From NCBI RefSeq assembly GCF_001028665.1, contig NZ_CP011503.1, forward strand, positions 1,488,001-1,552,000: DNA of 64,000 bases, in the 5' to 3' direction. Below, piece by piece: positions 17,421-28,280 of this stretch. The position numbers were made by a program, and so were the translations under genes. Positions within the stretch are counted from its first letter, which is position 1. Every line of letters starts with the position of its first letter. The notes under the pieces were generated by a model that did no database searches, had not been told where the DNA came from, and saw nothing but the letters and a program-made list of their open reading frames with translations. Source of the DNA: Burkholderia pyrrocinia. Lineage in GTDB: Bacteria; Pseudomonadota; Gammaproteobacteria; Burkholderiales; Burkholderiaceae.

Positions 17421-17975
17421 ATGGCAAGCAAAAGCGTCGTGATCGAGGTGAAGGAAATCACCCTCGCCATCGAACTGATCGAACTGGGCGCCCGGCTGCA
17501 GTTGCTGGAGGCGGAGACGAGCCTGTCGCGGGACCGTCTGATCAAGCTGTACAAGGAACTGAAGGGCGTGTCGCCGCCGAAGGGGATGCTGCCGTTCTCG
17601 ACCGACTGGTTCATGACGTGGCAGCCGAACATCCACTCGTCGCTGTTCTACAACATCTACCGGTTCATGCAGGACCACGGCCGCTGCGAGCCGATCCAGT
17701 CGATCGTGAAGGCGTACCGGCTCTATCAGGAGCACGTGAACCTGTCCGGCGACGAAGCCGCGCTGAGCCTCACGCGCGCGTGGACGCTCGTGCGCTTCTT
17801 CGATTCGGGGATGCTGCAGATGACCCCGTGCACGCGCTGCGGCGGCCACTTCGTCGCGCATGCGCATGATCCGCATCAAGGTTTCGTCTGCGGCCTGTGC
17901 CAGCCGCCGTCACGTGCGGGCAAGACCCGCAAGGCCGCCGCCGCGCGCGCCGAACTGGCCGGCGCCGCGGCCTGA
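17421..17975 (+). CDS. flhC: Flagellar master regulator subunit FlhC
   Basis: 184 residues. The zinc site is fully conserved and falls at the same positions as in E. coli: Cys137, Cys140, Cys157 and Cys160 (CTRC ... CGLC). FlhC supplies most DNA contacts in the FlhD4C2 activator. The start at ATG 17421 (MASKSVVIEVKEI) matches the family N terminus although the ribosome site is weak, which suggests translational dependence on flhD. The C-terminal Ala/Lys/Arg-rich tail (~20 residues) is an extension. Confidence 0.95.
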   Translation: MASKSVVIEVKEITLAIELIELGARLQLLEAETSLSRDRLIKLYKELKGVSPPKGMLPFSTDWFMTWQPNIHSSLFYNIYRFMQDHGRCEPIQSIVKAYRLYQEHVNLSGDEAALSLTRAWTLVRFFDSGMLQMTPCTRCGGHFVAHAHDPHQGFVCGLCQPPSRAGKTRKAAAARAELAGAAA

Positions 17976-18081
17976 GCGCCGGGCCGGGCAGGGCCGGGCG
18001 GGCCGCGAGCGGCTGCCGCGGGCCGCGCGAATCGTCTGCCGCTTGCTGGTAAACACCGTCGGGCCGCCGCCGGGCGGCCAC

Positions 18082-18108
18082 GAAAGTTTTCCTGCCGACT
18101 GCCGTAAA
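18082..18108 (+). promoter_or_regulatory. Sigma-28 (FliA) promoter of motA
   Basis: GAAAGTTT (18082-18089), 11 bases, GCCGTAAA (18101-18108): a strong match to TAAAGTTT-N11-GCCGATAA. It lies 47 bp before the motA start and marks the motor/chemotaxis genes as late class III. Confidence 0.85.
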
Positions 18109-18155
18109 CCTGTTTAACGGCGATCTTCCCGCCGGTCTTTCATGAGGGACAGGCA

Positions 18156-19016
18156 GTGCTGATTATCGTGGGAACACTCGTGACGCTGTTGTCCGTCTTC
18201 GGCGGTTATGCGCTGGCAGGCGGGCATCTGGGCGCATTGATCCAGCCCGTCGAGATCCTGATGATCGTGGGCGCCGGCGTCGGCGCATTCATCCTCGGCA
18301 ACGGCGGCAAGACCATCAAGGCCACGCTGCGCGTGCTGCCGACGCTCTTCAAGGGCTCGAAATACACGAAGGACGTCTATATGGAGCTGATGGCGCTCCT
18401 GTACGTGCTGCTCGCGAAGGCGCGCAAGGAAGGCACGCTGACGCTCGAGGCCGACATCGACGATCCGGAAAAGAGCCCGATCTTCACGCAATACCCGAAG
18501 ATCCTCGCCGATCACCACATCGTCGAATTCCTGACCGACTACCTGCGCCTGATGGTGGGCGGCAACATGAACGCGTTCGAGATCGAGAGCCTGATGGACG
18601 AGGAGATCGAGACGCACCACGCGGAAGGCGAAGGCCCCGCGCACGCGCTGATGCGCGTCGGCGACGCGATGCCGGCGTTCGGCATCGTCGCGGCCGTGAT
18701 GGGCGTCGTGCACACGATGGCGTCCGCCGACAAGCCGCCCGCGGTGCTCGGCGCGATGATCGCGCAGGCGCTGGTCGGCACGTTCCTCGGGATCCTGTTG
18801 TCGTACGGGCTGATCGGGCCGCTCGCGAGCCTCGCGGAGCAGCGCGTCGCCGAGTCGACCAAGATGTTCCAGTGCATCAAGGTGACGATCCTCGCGACGC
18901 TGAACGGCTATGCGCCGGCGATTGCGGTCGAGTTCGGCCGCAAGGTGCTGTTCTCGACCGAGCGGCCGTCGTTTTCCGAGCTCGAAGAGCACGTGCGCCG
19001 CGTGAAGGCAAAGTGA
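18156..19016 (+). CDS. motA: Flagellar motor stator protein MotA
   Basis: 286 residues, four predicted membrane helices and a large cytoplasmic loop between helices 2 and 3. The MotA signature region MPAFGIVAAVMGVVHTM carries the conserved Pro of helix 3, and helix 4 is FLGILLSYGLIGPLA. With MotB it forms the proton-driven stator (MotA5B2). The GTG start at 18156 follows GAGGGACA. motB begins 13 bp downstream; the sigma-28 promoter is just upstream. Confidence 0.96.
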   Translation: MLIIVGTLVTLLSVFGGYALAGGHLGALIQPVEILMIVGAGVGAFILGNGGKTIKATLRVLPTLFKGSKYTKDVYMELMALLYVLLAKARKEGTLTLEADIDDPEKSPIFTQYPKILADHHIVEFLTDYLRLMVGGNMNAFEIESLMDEEIETHHAEGEGPAHALMRVGDAMPAFGIVAAVMGVVHTMASADKPPAVLGAMIAQALVGTFLGILLSYGLIGPLASLAEQRVAESTKMFQCIKVTILATLNGYAPAIAVEFGRKVLFSTERPSFSELEEHVRRVKAK

Positions 19017-19029
19017 CGCGGAGCGACCG

Positions 19030-20049
19030 ATGAGCAAGAGCAAGGATCGCGCGATCGTCGTCAAGCGGGTGGCCCCGGCGAAGAAGGGCCACCACGGCGG
19101 CGCATGGAAGCTCGCGTATGCGGACTTCATGACCGCGATGATGGCGTTCTTCCTGCTGATGTGGCTGCTGAGCTCGGTCACGCCGGTGCAGCTGAAGGGG
19201 ATCGCCGAATACTTCAACACGCCGCTGAAGGCCGCGCTGTTCGGCAGCGGCGACCGCAGCTCGCAGGACTCCAGCATCATCAACGGCGGCGGCCGCGACC
19301 TGTCGAGCGCCGACGCCGGCACGCTGCGCCGCACGGACGGCACGACGTCGCTCGCCGAGCGCGTCGCGAAGCCGGTCGACGAGCAGGCGCAAGCGCAGGC
19401 GCAGGGCGCGGTCGAGCGGCGCGAGCAGGCGCGCCTGCACGACCTGCAGATCAAGCTGATGGCCGCGATCGAGGCCAACCCGACGCTGCGCCAGTTCAAG
19501 CAGCAGATCCGCATCGACTCGACGCTGATGGGGCTGCGCATCGAGATCGTCGATACGCAGAAGCGGCCGATGTTCGCGATGTCGAGCGACCACGTCGAGC
19601 CGTACATGCGCGACATCCTGCGCGAGATCGGCAAGACGCTGAACGACGTGCCGAACCGGATCATCGTCCAGGGCCACACCGACGCGGTGGCGTACGCGGG
19701 CGGCGAGGGCGGCTACAGCAACTGGGAGTTGTCGGCCGACCGCGCGAACGCGTCGCGCCGCGAGCTGATCGCCGGCGGCATGGACGAGGCGAAAGTGCTG
19801 CGCGTGCTCGGCCTCGCGTCGACGCAGAACCTGAACAAGGCCGACCCGCTCGATCCGGAAAACCGCCGGATCAGCGTGATCGTGCTGAACCGCAAATCCG
19901 AAGAAGCGCTGATGCGCGACGACGCGACGACCACGACGCTGTCGGCCGACGCGGCGGGCTCGAAGCTGCTCGCGCAGCAGCTCGCCGGCCCGTCGCCGGC
20001 CGCGCGTCCGGTGGTTGCGAGCGCCGCCGCCGTGGCGCCGAAACCCTGA
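19030..20049 (+). CDS. motB: Flagellar motor stator protein MotB
   Basis: 339 residues. A short basic cytoplasmic N terminus is followed by a single membrane helix, YADFMTAMMAFFLLMWLL, with the proton-binding Asp at position 32, as in E. coli. The periplasmic OmpA-like peptidoglycan-binding domain (IIVQGHTDAVAY ... NWELSADRANASRREL) anchors the stator. The Ala/Pro-rich C terminus is an extension. The ATG at 19030 is preceded by GGAGCGACCG. Translationally close to motA. Confidence 0.96.
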   Translation: MSKSKDRAIVVKRVAPAKKGHHGGAWKLAYADFMTAMMAFFLLMWLLSSVTPVQLKGIAEYFNTPLKAALFGSGDRSSQDSSIINGGGRDLSSADAGTLRRTDGTTSLAERVAKPVDEQAQAQAQGAVERREQARLHDLQIKLMAAIEANPTLRQFKQQIRIDSTLMGLRIEIVDTQKRPMFAMSSDHVEPYMRDILREIGKTLNDVPNRIIVQGHTDAVAYAGGEGGYSNWELSADRANASRRELIAGGMDEAKVLRVLGLASTQNLNKADPLDPENRRISVIVLNRKSEEALMRDDATTTTLSADAAGSKLLAQQLAGPSPAARPVVASAAAVAPKP

Positions 20050-20073
20050 CGTTTCCACGATTCCGAGACAGAC

Positions 20074-20451
20074 ATGATCCGAACCATTCTCGCCATCGAC
20101 GACTCCGCGACCATGCGTGCGCTGCTGCAGGCAACGCTTGCGCAGGCCGGCTACGACGTGACGGTGGCGCCGGACGGCGAAGCCGGCTTCGACATGGCCG
20201 CGACCGCGCCGTACGACCTGGTGCTGACCGACCAGAACATGCCGCGCAAGAGCGGGCTCGAGGTGATCGCCGCGCTGCGCAAGCTGACCGCGTATGCGGA
20301 CACGCCGATCCTCGTGCTGACGACCGAAGGCAGCGATGCCTTCAAGGACGCCGCGCGCGACGCGGGCGCGACCGGCTGGATCGAGAAGCCGATCGACCCG
20401 GTCGTGCTGGTCGACCTGGTCGCGACGCTGTCCGAGCCGGCTGCCTCCTGA
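20074..20451 (+). CDS. CheY-like single-domain response regulator (first copy)
   Basis: 125 residues, one receiver domain: acidic pocket Asp9/Asp10 (LAIDDSATM), phosphoacceptor Asp53 (LTDQNMPRKSG), Thr83/84 and Lys105 (EKPI). It differs clearly from the second copy at 28281, which is nearly E. coli CheY-like. Its place between motB and cheA is conserved in betaproteobacteria. It may act as a phosphate sink or on another target; direct motor binding is less certain because the FliM/CheZ-facing residues differ from CheY. Confidence 0.9.
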   Translation: MIRTILAIDDSATMRALLQATLAQAGYDVTVAPDGEAGFDMAATAPYDLVLTDQNMPRKSGLEVIAALRKLTAYADTPILVLTTEGSDAFKDAARDAGATGWIEKPIDPVVLVDLVATLSEPAAS

Positions 20452-20484
20452 CATGAACGCGACGAATCCAACCGGTGACCGGGC

Positions 20485-22755
20485 ATGACTCTCGACATCA
20501 CGCAGTTCTACCAGACCTTTTTCGACGAAGCGGACGAGCTGCTCGCGCAGATGGAGCAGCTTCTGCTGAACCTCGACGTCGACTCGCCCGACCCCGAAGA
20601 CCTGGCCGCGATCTTCCGCGCCGCGCATTCGATCAAGGGCGGCGCGGCGACGTTCGGCTTTTCCGCGCTGACCGATACGACGCACATCCTCGAATCGCTG
20701 CTCGACCGCGCGCGCAACCATGAGCTGACGCTGACCAAGGACATGGTCGACGCGTTCCTCGAGACCAAGGACGTGCTGTCCGACCAGCTCGTCGACTACC
20801 GCGCGAGCGCCGAACCGGACGCGGCAGCCGCCGCGACGATCTGCGCGAAGCTCGAACGGCTGAAGGCCGAGAGCGGCACGGGCGCACCGGCGGCCGCTGC
20901 GGCCGCACCGGCGCCTGCCGCGCCGGTCGCCGCTGCCGCCGTGCCGGCCGCAGTTGTCGTCGCACCGGCCGCGGAGCCCGCCGCCGGCGGCGATCGCGCG
21001 CCCGATCATGTGGTCGAGCAGGCCGTCGCGGCCGCGCATCCGGCGGCCGACGCAGGCGTTGGCGGCCCGCACCTGAAGATCACGCTCGCGGGCGTCGACG
21101 CGAAGGACCGGGAGCTGCTCAGCGAAGAACTCGGCAACCTCGGCCGGATCGTCGGCCGCGAGGAAACGGGCGCCGACCTGACGCTGTGGCTCGAATCGGA
21201 CGTGCCGTCCGACGACATCGTCGCCGTGTGCTGCTTCGTGATCGACGAAAGCCAGATCCGCGTCGCGCACGGCACGGCGCCGGCCGCGCCGGCTGCCGCG
21301 CAGGACGCCGCTGCACCGGCTGCCGAACCGGCCGCCGCCGCGCAACCCGCTCGCGTCGAGGTATTCACGCCGCAGGCCGCCGCGCCGCAACCGGCCGCAC
21401 CGGTACCGGCTCCCGCAACCGTCGAGCCGGCCGCTGCCGCAGCCACACAGCCGCCGCAACCCCAGCAGCCGCAAGCCGAACACGCGGCACCGGCGGTCGC
21501 GCATCACGACGACAAGCGTGCGCGCCCGGCCGCCGCGGCCGCATCGGGCGCCGAAGGCAGCTCGATTCGCGTCGGCGTCGAGAAGGTCGACCAGCTGATC
21601 AACCTCGTCGGCGAGCTCGTGATCACGCAGGCGATGCTCGCCGAGACGGCGACCGCGTTCGATCCGGCACTGCACGACCGCCTGTTCAACGGGATGGCGC
21701 AGCTCGAGCGCAATGCGCGCGACCTGCAGGAAGCCGTGATGTCGATCCGCATGATGCCGATGGACTACGTGTTCAGCCGCTTCCCGCGGCTCGTGCGCGA
21801 CCTCGCCGGCAAGCTCGGCAAGCAGGTCGAGCTCGTCACGTTCGGCCAGGCGACCGAGCTCGACAAGAGCCTGATCGAGCGGATCATCGACCCGCTCACG
21901 CACCTCGTGCGCAACAGCCTCGACCACGGGATCGAAACCGTCGACAAGCGCGTCGCCGCCGGCAAGGACGCGGTCGGCCAGCTCGTGCTGTCGGCCGCGC
22001 ATCACGGCGGCAACATCGTGATCGAGGTCAGCGACGACGGCGCGGGCCTGAACCGCGAGCGGATCCTCGCGAAGGCCGCGAAGCAGGGCATGCCGGTGTC
22101 CGACAACATCAGCGACGACGAAGTCTGGCAGCTGATCTTCGCGCCGGGCTTCTCGACCGCCGAGACGGTGACCGACGTATCGGGCCGCGGCGTCGGGATG
22201 GACGTCGTGAAGCGCAACATCCAGTCGATGGGCGGTCACGTCGAGATCACGTCGCAGGCCGGCCGCGGCACGACCACGCGGATCGTGCTGCCGCTGACGC
22301 TCGCGATCCTCGACGGGATGTCGGTGAAGGTCGGCAGCGAGATCTTCATCCTGCCGCTGAACTTCGTGATGGAGTCGCTGCAGCCGTCGAACGACGACAT
22401 CTACACGGTCGGCAACGGCGAGCGCGTGGTGCGCGTGCGCGGCGAATACCTGCCGCTGGTCGCGCTGCACGAAGTGTTCTCGGTCGAGGACGCGCGCACC
22501 GACCCGACGCAGGGGATCGTCACGATCATGGAAACCGAGGGACGCCGCTTCGCGATGCTGATCGACGAGCTGGTCGGCCAGCAGCAGGTGGTCGTGAAGA
22601 ACCTCGAAACCAACTACCGCAAGGTGCATGGCATCTCGGCGGCGACCATCCTCGGCGACGGCAGCGTCGCGCTGATCGTCGACGTCGCGGCACTGAACCG
22701 AGAAACCCGTGCGATGCACGGCGCCCGAGCCGGCGCCGAGCTCGCGATGTTCTGA
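20485..22755 (+). CDS. cheA: Chemotaxis histidine kinase CheA
   Basis: 756 residues. P1 HPt domain with phosphoaccepting His48 ([16 protein letters not shown]); Ala/Pro-rich linker ~133-175; a P2 CheY/CheB-binding domain around 190-255; a second Ala/Pro linker; P3 dimerisation helices (~355-420); P4 ATPase with N box [13 protein letters not shown]1 DDGAGL and G2 GRGVGMDVV; and the C-terminal P5 CheW-like domain. It couples receptor state to phosphorylation of CheY and CheB. The two Ala/Pro linkers make it longer than the 654-residue E. coli protein. It begins 33 bp after the cheY-like gene. Confidence 0.96.
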   Translation: MTLDITQFYQTFFDEADELLAQMEQLLLNLDVDSPDPEDLAAIFRAAHSIKGGAATFGFSALTDTTHILESLLDRARNHELTLTKDMVDAFLETKDVLSDQLVDYRASAEPDAAAAATICAKLERLKAESGTGAPAAAAAAPAPAAPVAAAAVPAAVVVAPAAEPAAGGDRAPDHVVEQAVAAAHPAADAGVGGPHLKITLAGVDAKDRELLSEELGNLGRIVGREETGADLTLWLESDVPSDDIVAVCCFVIDESQIRVAHGTAPAAPAAAQDAAAPAAEPAAAAQPARVEVFTPQAAAPQPAAPVPAPATVEPAAAAATQPPQPQQPQAEHAAPAVAHHDDKRARPAAAAASGAEGSSIRVGVEKVDQLINLVGELVITQAMLAETATAFDPALHDRLFNGMAQLERNARDLQEAVMSIRMMPMDYVFSRFPRLVRDLAGKLGKQVELVTFGQATELDKSLIERIIDPLTHLVRNSLDHGIETVDKRVAAGKDAVGQLVLSAAHHGGNIVIEVSDDGAGLNRERILAKAAKQGMPVSDNISDDEVWQLIFAPGFSTAETVTDVSGRGVGMDVVKRNIQSMGGHVEITSQAGRGTTTRIVLPLTLAILDGMSVKVGSEIFILPLNFVMESLQPSNDDIYTVGNGERVVRVRGEYLPLVALHEVFSVEDARTDPTQGIVTIMETEGRRFAMLIDELVGQQQVVVKNLETNYRKVHGISAATILGDGSVALIVDVAALNRETRAMHGARAGAELAMF

Positions 22756-22784
22756 CTCTCGCCATCAACCGATTGGGGGCAAAC

Positions 22785-23327
22785 GTGTCTGCTGAAGTCC
22801 AAATGATTCATCCGGCCGCGGCGAACGCGGCCAATGCGACAACCGGCCGCCGCGACGCGGCGCAAGGCGACGCGACGGGCCAGGAATTCCTCGTGTTCAC
22901 GCTCGGCGACGAGGAATACGGGATCGACATCCTGAAGGTGCAGGAGATCCGCGGTTACGACAGCGTCACGCGCATCGCGAACGCGCCGGACTTCATCAAG
23001 GGCGTGATCAACCTGCGCGGGATCATCGTGCCGATCGTCGACATGCGGATCAAGTTCCATCTCGGCCGCGTCGAGTACGACCACCAGACCGTCGTGATCA
23101 TCCTGAACGTCGCGCATCGCGTGGTCGGGATGGTGGTCGACGGCGTGTCGGACGTGCTGACGCTGCAGACCGACCAGATCATGCCGGCGCCGGAATTCGG
23201 CGCGACGCTGACGACCGAGTACCTGACGGGCCTCGGCACGGTCGACGGCCGGATGCTGATCCTGATGGACATCGAGAAGCTGATGTCGAGCCGTGAAATG
23301 GCGCTGATCGAAACACTCGGCGGGTAA
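22785..23327 (+). CDS. cheW: Chemotaxis coupling protein CheW
   Basis: 180 residues; a CheW domain from about residue 35 ([37 protein letters not shown] split over two strands) with the conserved KGVINLRG loop and [17 protein letters not shown]. It bridges receptors to CheA. The GTG at 22785 is preferred because GGGGG lies 7 bases upstream; an ATG at 22803 is a weaker option. The ~30-residue Ala/Asn-rich N-terminal extension is seen in Burkholderia homologues from memory, not verified. Confidence 0.95.
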   Translation: MSAEVQMIHPAAANAANATTGRRDAAQGDATGQEFLVFTLGDEEYGIDILKVQEIRGYDSVTRIANAPDFIKGVINLRGIIVPIVDMRIKFHLGRVEYDHQTVVIILNVAHRVVGMVVDGVSDVLTLQTDQIMPAPEFGATLTTEYLTGLGTVDGRMLILMDIEKLMSSREMALIETLGG

Positions 23328-23364
23328 GCGCGCCGCGCGCGCAGGAATTTCGGGAGAATCTGCA

Positions 23365-25338
23365 ATGTTGCATAACTGGTCGATCCGCACGACGCTGACG
23401 GCGGTCGGACTCATCCTCGTGTGCCTGGCCGCCGCGGTCGGCGGGCTCGGCCTCTACGCGCTCAATCACGCGAGCCGCTCGCTCGACGAGATCGCGCACG
23501 TCGACCTGCCGGCGATCCATACGCTGGACGACACGGCCGCGCACCTGCTGCGCTCGCGCGTTGCGCTCGACCGCTTCCGTACGCTGACCGAAGCCGGCAA
23601 TGCGGCCGAGGCGGCGAAGGTGCTCGACCGGGCGCAGGAGCTGTATGCGAAGTCGAACCAGAACTGGCAGGCGTTCCAGTCGCTGCCGAAGCTCGGTGTC
23701 GAGCAGGCGCTCCTCGACGAGCTCACCGCCCGCTACACGACGATCATGAAGGAAGGCGTCGAGCCCGAATTTGCCGCGGCGCGCGCGGGCGACATGGCGG
23801 CGTACCACGCGATTGCCGACGCGAAGATCAGCCCGCTGTTCGTCGCGTTCGACCAGACGTCGGCGGCCGTGATCGCGTCGCTGCAGAAGCGCGCGGAAGA
23901 GCGCCAGGCCGCGACGCAGTCGCAGATCTCGCTGATGGTCGCGCTGATCGCGGCCGGCATTGCGATCGCGTTCGTGGTCGTGATCGCGATCCGCTTCGCG
24001 ATGCGCGGGCTGATCGTGAAGCCGCTCGAGGACGCGATCGCGCACTTCGAGCGGATCGCCGGCGGCGATCTCACGCAGCCGGTGAACGTGTCCAGCACGA
24101 ACGAGATGGGCCGCCTGTTCGGCGGCATCAAGCGGATGCAGGACGCCGTCACGACGATGGTGCAGGCCGTGCATCGCGGCACCGAGTCGATCGACGTCGG
24201 CGCGCGCGAGATCGCGACCGGCAACATCGACCTGTCGCAGCGCACCGAGGAGCAGGCGGCGTCGCTGCAGGAAACCGCGTCGAGCATGGAGCAGCTGACG
24301 GGCACCGTGCGGCAGAACGCGGAGAACGCGCGGCAGGCGAGCCAGCTCGCGGTGAACGCGTCGGACATCGCGACGCAGGGCGGCGAGGTCGTCGGCCAGG
24401 TCGTGTCGACGATGCAGGACATCGCGGCGAGCTCGGGCAAGGTCGTCGACATCATCGGCACGATCGAAGGCATCGCGTTCCAGACCAACATCCTCGCGCT
24501 GAACGCGGCGGTCGAAGCCGCGCGTGCGGGCGAGCAAGGGCGCGGCTTCGCGGTGGTCGCGGGCGAGGTGCGCTCGCTCGCGCAGCGCAGCGCGAGCGCC
24601 GCGAAGGAAATCAAGCAGCTGATCGGCGATTCGGCCGAGAAGGTCGACAGCGGGTCGGCGCTCGTCGCGCGCGCGGGCTCGACGATGGACGAGATCGTGC
24701 AGGCCGTGCGCCGCGTGACCGACATCATGGGCGAGATCAGCGCCGCGTCGGAAGAGCAGTCGACCGGCATCGAGCAGGTCAACCGCGCGGTCGGCCAGAT
24801 GGATTCGGTCACGCAGCAGAACGCGGCGCTCGTCGAGCAGGCAGCGGCCGCGGCCGCGTCGCTCGAGGAGCAGACGCGCCAGATGAAGACGATCGTGTCG
24901 AGCTGGCGCGTCGCGGGCGGCATCGTGCTCGCGCCGGCGCGCGGGGTCGCGCGGCCGGGCGCGCATGAAGCGGCGGCCGTGCCGGCACTGCCGTCGGAAC
25001 CGCGTCACGACGCTGCGCCGGTCGCCGCGCTGCCGGCGCCGCAGGCTGCCGCACAACCGGCACGGCGCGGCGCGGCGGCGTCGCATGCGGCCACGTCGGC
25101 TGCGGCGGGCGCGAGCCAGCCGAAGCGCGCAGCGGACTCGGGTGCGCGCACGCCGAAGGACGCACCCGCATCCCGCGGCGGCGCTGCCGGCGGCTACGGG
25201 CCGCGTCTCGCGAAGTCGGCCGCCGCCGCGGCGGACAAGCCGGCCGCGAAGCCCGCGCTCGTGCGCCCCGCGCTGAACGGCGAGAAGCCGGCGCTGGCCG
25301 CGGCCGGCACGTCCGACGACGACTGGGAGACCTTCTAA
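23365..25338 (+). CDS. Methyl-accepting chemotaxis protein with CheR/CheB tether
   Basis: 657 residues: membrane helix ~8-32, a four-helix-bundle periplasmic sensor (Tar-like, to ~190), second helix ~191-213, HAMP (~214-266), and the cytoplasmic signalling domain with the invariant tip [36 protein letters not shown]. An Ala/Pro-rich linker of about 130 residues leads to the C-terminal DDWETF, close to the NWETF pentapeptide that tethers CheR and CheB in E. coli Tar/Tsr. Located inside the che operon, it is the probable major receptor. Ligand not predictable from sequence. Confidence 0.95.
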   Translation: MLHNWSIRTTLTAVGLILVCLAAAVGGLGLYALNHASRSLDEIAHVDLPAIHTLDDTAAHLLRSRVALDRFRTLTEAGNAAEAAKVLDRAQELYAKSNQNWQAFQSLPKLGVEQALLDELTARYTTIMKEGVEPEFAAARAGDMAAYHAIADAKISPLFVAFDQTSAAVIASLQKRAEERQAATQSQISLMVALIAAGIAIAFVVVIAIRFAMRGLIVKPLEDAIAHFERIAGGDLTQPVNVSSTNEMGRLFGGIKRMQDAVTTMVQAVHRGTESIDVGAREIATGNIDLSQRTEEQAASLQETASSMEQLTGTVRQNAENARQASQLAVNASDIATQGGEVVGQVVSTMQDIAASSGKVVDIIGTIEGIAFQTNILALNAAVEAARAGEQGRGFAVVAGEVRSLAQRSASAAKEIKQLIGDSAEKVDSGSALVARAGSTMDEIVQAVRRVTDIMGEISAASEEQSTGIEQVNRAVGQMDSVTQQNAALVEQAAAAAASLEEQTRQMKTIVSSWRVAGGIVLAPARGVARPGAHEAAAVPALPSEPRHDAAPVAALPAPQAAAQPARRGAAASHAATSAAAGASQPKRAADSGARTPKDAPASRGGAAGGYGPRLAKSAAAAADKPAAKPALVRPALNGEKPALAAAGTSDDDWETF

Positions 25339-25341
25339 GCC

Positions 25342-26334
25342 ATGCCGAACGCGCGCGCGCCGTTTCGACCCGATGCACCGGATGCCTCGCCCCGCGCGGG
25401 CGAGCCGGGGCGCGACTTCGCGTTCACGGGCGCGGATTTCGCACGCATCCGCGCGCTGATCCACCAACGCGCGGGGATCTCGCTGTCCGAGCACAAGCGC
25501 GACATGGCGTACAGCCGTCTCGCGCGGCGGCTGCGCGCGCGCGGCCTCGACACGTTCCGCGACTACCTCGACCTGCTCGAGCAGGAAGACGATCCGCTCG
25601 AGTGGGAAGCGTTCACCAACGCGCTGACCACCAACCTGGCCGCGTTCTTTCGCGAGTCGCACCACTTCCCGATCCTGTCCGAGTTCGTGAAGGGGCGGCC
25701 GGCGCCCGTGTCGGTGTGGTGCTCGGCGGCGTCGACCGGCGAGGAGCCGTACTCGATCGCGATCACGCTGATCGAGGCGCTCGGCGAATCGGCGGCGCGC
25801 GGCGCGTCGATCCTCGCGACCGATCTCGACACGCAGGTGCTCGCGAAGGCGGAAGCCGGCATCTACACGTACGACCAGGTCAAGCACCTGTCGCCCGAGC
25901 GGCTGAAGCGCTTTTTCCTGAAGGGCACGGGCCCGCAGGCCGGCCGCGTGAAGGTGCGCCCCGAGCTGCGCGCAATGATCCGCTTCGAGCAGTTGAACCT
26001 GACCGATGCCGACTACGGGATCGCGAAGCCGTTCGACGCGATCTTCTGCCGCAACGTGATGATCTATTTCGACAAGCCGACGCAGGGGCAGGTGCTGTCG
26101 CGCTTCGCGCCGCTCGTGAAGCCGGGCGGGCTGCTGTTCGCCGGCCATTCGGAAAACTTCACGTATGTCACGCAGGCGTTCCGGCTGCGCGGGCAGACGG
26201 TGTACGAACTGACACGCGACGCCGCACAGGGTGCGCGGCCGCACGGCGCGCAGGCGCCCGCGGCGGCGGCCATGCCGTCGCCCGTGCGTGCACGGGCCGC
26301 GGAAGCCGCGCCCGCCTATGGAGATCGCGGATGA
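25342..26334 (+). CDS. cheR: Chemotaxis protein methyltransferase CheR
   Basis: 330 residues. The helical N-terminal domain ([31 protein letters not shown] split) binds receptor sites; the SAM-binding domain shows [15 protein letters not shown] and [15 protein letters not shown]. It methylates receptor glutamates. The ATG at 25342 lies only 3 bp after the mcp stop, and its stop overlaps the cheD start (ATGA), indicating coupling. A ~35-residue Ala/Arg-rich C-terminal tail extends beyond the family core. Confidence 0.96.
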   Translation: MPNARAPFRPDAPDASPRAGEPGRDFAFTGADFARIRALIHQRAGISLSEHKRDMAYSRLARRLRARGLDTFRDYLDLLEQEDDPLEWEAFTNALTTNLAAFFRESHHFPILSEFVKGRPAPVSVWCSAASTGEEPYSIAITLIEALGESAARGASILATDLDTQVLAKAEAGIYTYDQVKHLSPERLKRFFLKGTGPQAGRVKVRPELRAMIRFEQLNLTDADYGIAKPFDAIFCRNVMIYFDKPTQGQVLSRFAPLVKPGGLLFAGHSENFTYVTQAFRLRGQTVYELTRDAAQGARPHGAQAPAAAAMPSPVRARAAEAAPAYGDRG

Positions 26335-27125
26335 GCGCGCTGCCGATCGCGACCAATCGCTATTTCGACAACCACTTCGGCCGTCCCGGCGTGAAGCTGT
26401 TGCCGAACGAGTTCTACACGACGTCCGAGGACATGGTGCTGATGACCGTGCTCGGCTCGTGCGTCGCTGCGTGCCTGCACGACCCGTACGCGGGCATCGG
26501 CGGGATGAACCACTTCATGCTGCCCGACGACGGCGCCGATCCGGGCGCGGCCGCGTCGGAATCGATGCGCTACGGCGCGTACGCGATGGAAGTGCTGATC
26601 AACGAGCTGATCAAGGCCGGCGGGCGCCGCGAGCGCCTCGAGGCGAAGGTGTTCGGCGGCGCGGCCGTGCTGGCCGGGATGACGACCATCAACATCGGCG
26701 ATCGCAACGCGGATTTCGTGCGCCGCTACCTCGCGCTCGAACGCATCCGCATCACGGCGGAAGACTTGCAGGATGTCCATCCGCGCAAGGTCGCATTCAT
26801 GCCGCACACGGGGCGCGCGATGGTGAAGAAGCTGCGGCTGCAGGTGCCGGGCGTCACCGAGCGCGAAGCCGCGCTCGCGCGCGAGGCCGATCGCGCCGGC
26901 GCCGCGCGGCCGCGCCCGCATGTCGAGCTGTTCGCGGCGAAACGGCCGGCCGCGCCGCAGCCGGCGCGCCCGCGCATCGAGCTGTTCGGCGCGCGCGGCG
27001 CGAGCGCGAGCGGCACCGGCAGCGCGGGCAGTGCAGGCGGCGTGCGGGCAGCGAACCCGTCCGCCGGGAGCTCGTATGCCGGGGGCCCGTACGCGACGAA
27101 CCTATCGAAAAAGCAGGAGGCATGA
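26331..27125 (+). CDS. cheD: Chemoreceptor glutamine deamidase CheD
   Basis: 264 residues. The core (to ~180) holds catalytic Cys44 in [11 protein letters not shown] and His61 in GGMNHFMLP, 17 residues apart as in the family; KVFGG and GDRN are also conserved. CheD deamidates receptor glutamines, and in many bacteria binds CheY-P. The C-terminal ~85 residues are low-complexity and contain two similar short motifs, HVELFAAKR and RIELFGARG. Start overlaps the cheR stop (ATGA) and the stop overlaps the cheB start. Confidence 0.95.
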   Translation: MSALPIATNRYFDNHFGRPGVKLLPNEFYTTSEDMVLMTVLGSCVAACLHDPYAGIGGMNHFMLPDDGADPGAAASESMRYGAYAMEVLINELIKAGGRRERLEAKVFGGAAVLAGMTTINIGDRNADFVRRYLALERIRITAEDLQDVHPRKVAFMPHTGRAMVKKLRLQVPGVTEREAALAREADRAGAARPRPHVELFAAKRPAAPQPARPRIELFGARGASASGTGSAGSAGGVRAANPSAGSSYAGGPYATNLSKKQEA

Positions 27126-28213
27126 CCGCAGTGCAGAAGATCAAAGTATTGTGCGTCGACGATTCGGCGCTGATCCGCAGCCTGATGACGGAGATCATCA
27201 ACAGCCAGCCCGACATGACGGTGTGCGCGACCGCGCCCGATCCGCTCGTCGCGCGCGATCTCATCAAGCAGCACAACCCCGACGTGCTTACGCTCGACGT
27301 CGAAATGCCGCGCATGGACGGGCTCGACTTCCTCGAGAAGCTGATGCGCCTGCGGCCGATGCCGGTCGTGATGGTGTCGTCGCTGACCGAGCGCGGCTCG
27401 GAGATCACGCTGCGCGCGCTCGAACTGGGCGCGGTGGATTTCGTCACGAAGCCGCGCGTCGGGATTCGCGACGGGATGCTCGACTACGCGGAGAAGCTCG
27501 CCGACAAGATCCGCGCGGCGTCGCGCGCGCGCGTGCGCCAGGCGCCGCAGCCGCAGGCCGCCGCGCGCGCGGCGGATAGCCCCGCGGCCGCGCCGATGAT
27601 CAACAACCCGCTCGTCAGTACCGAGAAGCTGATCATCATCGGCGCGTCGACGGGCGGCACCGAGGCGATCCGCGAGGTGCTGACGCCGCTGCCGCCGGAT
27701 GCGCCGGCCGTGCTGATCGCGCAGCACATGCCGCCCGGCTTCACGAAGTCGTTTGCGCAGCGGCTGAACGGCCTGTGCCGGATCGCGGTGAAGGAAGCGG
27801 AGCACGGCGAGCGCGTGCTGCCGGGTCATGCGTACATCGCGCCGGGCCATGCGCACCTGTTGCTCGCGAGAAGCGGCGCGAACTATATTGCGCAACTGTC
27901 GGACGAGCCGCCGGTGAACCGTCACCGCCCGTCGGTCGACGTGCTGTTCCGCTCGGCGGCGACGCATGCGGGCAAGAATGCGATCGGCGTGATCCTCACC
28001 GGGATGGGCCGCGACGGCGCGGCCGGCCTGCTGGAAATGAAACGCGCGGGCGCGCACACTTTCGCGCAGGATGAGGCGAGCTGCATCGTGTTCGGGATGC
28101 CGCGCGAGGCGATCGCGCTCGGCGGCGCCGACGAGATCGCGCCGCTCGCCGAGATGAGCCGCCGCGTGATGGCGCGACTGGCGACGATGGGCGACCGCGT
28201 GCAGCGCGTTTGA
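27122..28213 (+). CDS. cheB: Chemotaxis response regulator protein-glutamate methylesterase CheB
   Basis: 363 residues. Receiver domain with phosphoacceptor Asp59 ([12 protein letters not shown]), linker ~135-165, and C-terminal methylesterase with the triad Ser176 (GASTGGT), His202 (QHMPPGFT) and Asp298 (GMGRDGAAG). It removes methyl groups from receptors and gives adaptation with CheR. The start overlaps the cheD stop and has AGGAGG upstream. Confidence 0.97.
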   Translation: MTAVQKIKVLCVDDSALIRSLMTEIINSQPDMTVCATAPDPLVARDLIKQHNPDVLTLDVEMPRMDGLDFLEKLMRLRPMPVVMVSSLTERGSEITLRALELGAVDFVTKPRVGIRDGMLDYAEKLADKIRAASRARVRQAPQPQAAARAADSPAAAPMINNPLVSTEKLIIIGASTGGTEAIREVLTPLPPDAPAVLIAQHMPPGFTKSFAQRLNGLCRIAVKEAEHGERVLPGHAYIAPGHAHLLLARSGANYIAQLSDEPPVNRHRPSVDVLFRSAATHAGKNAIGVILTGMGRDGAAGLLEMKRAGAHTFAQDEASCIVFGMPREAIALGGADEIAPLAEMSRRVMARLATMGDRVQRV

Positions 28214-28280
28214 ATGGAATGTCACGGGGCGCGTGCCACGATACGCGTCCCGACGGAAACGAATCTGGAAAGGAACGACG

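Noticed and set aside
18877..22719. Long minus-strand open frame of ~1280 codons opposite motB-cheY-cheA
   Set aside because: Its composition (Arg/His/Val/Asp-rich, no known motif) is that of the antisense of high-GC coding sequence. The + strand proteins have full domain sets.
23179..26244. Minus-strand open frame of ~1020 codons opposite cheW-mcp-cheR
   Set aside because: Same antisense artefact; the + strand genes are certain.
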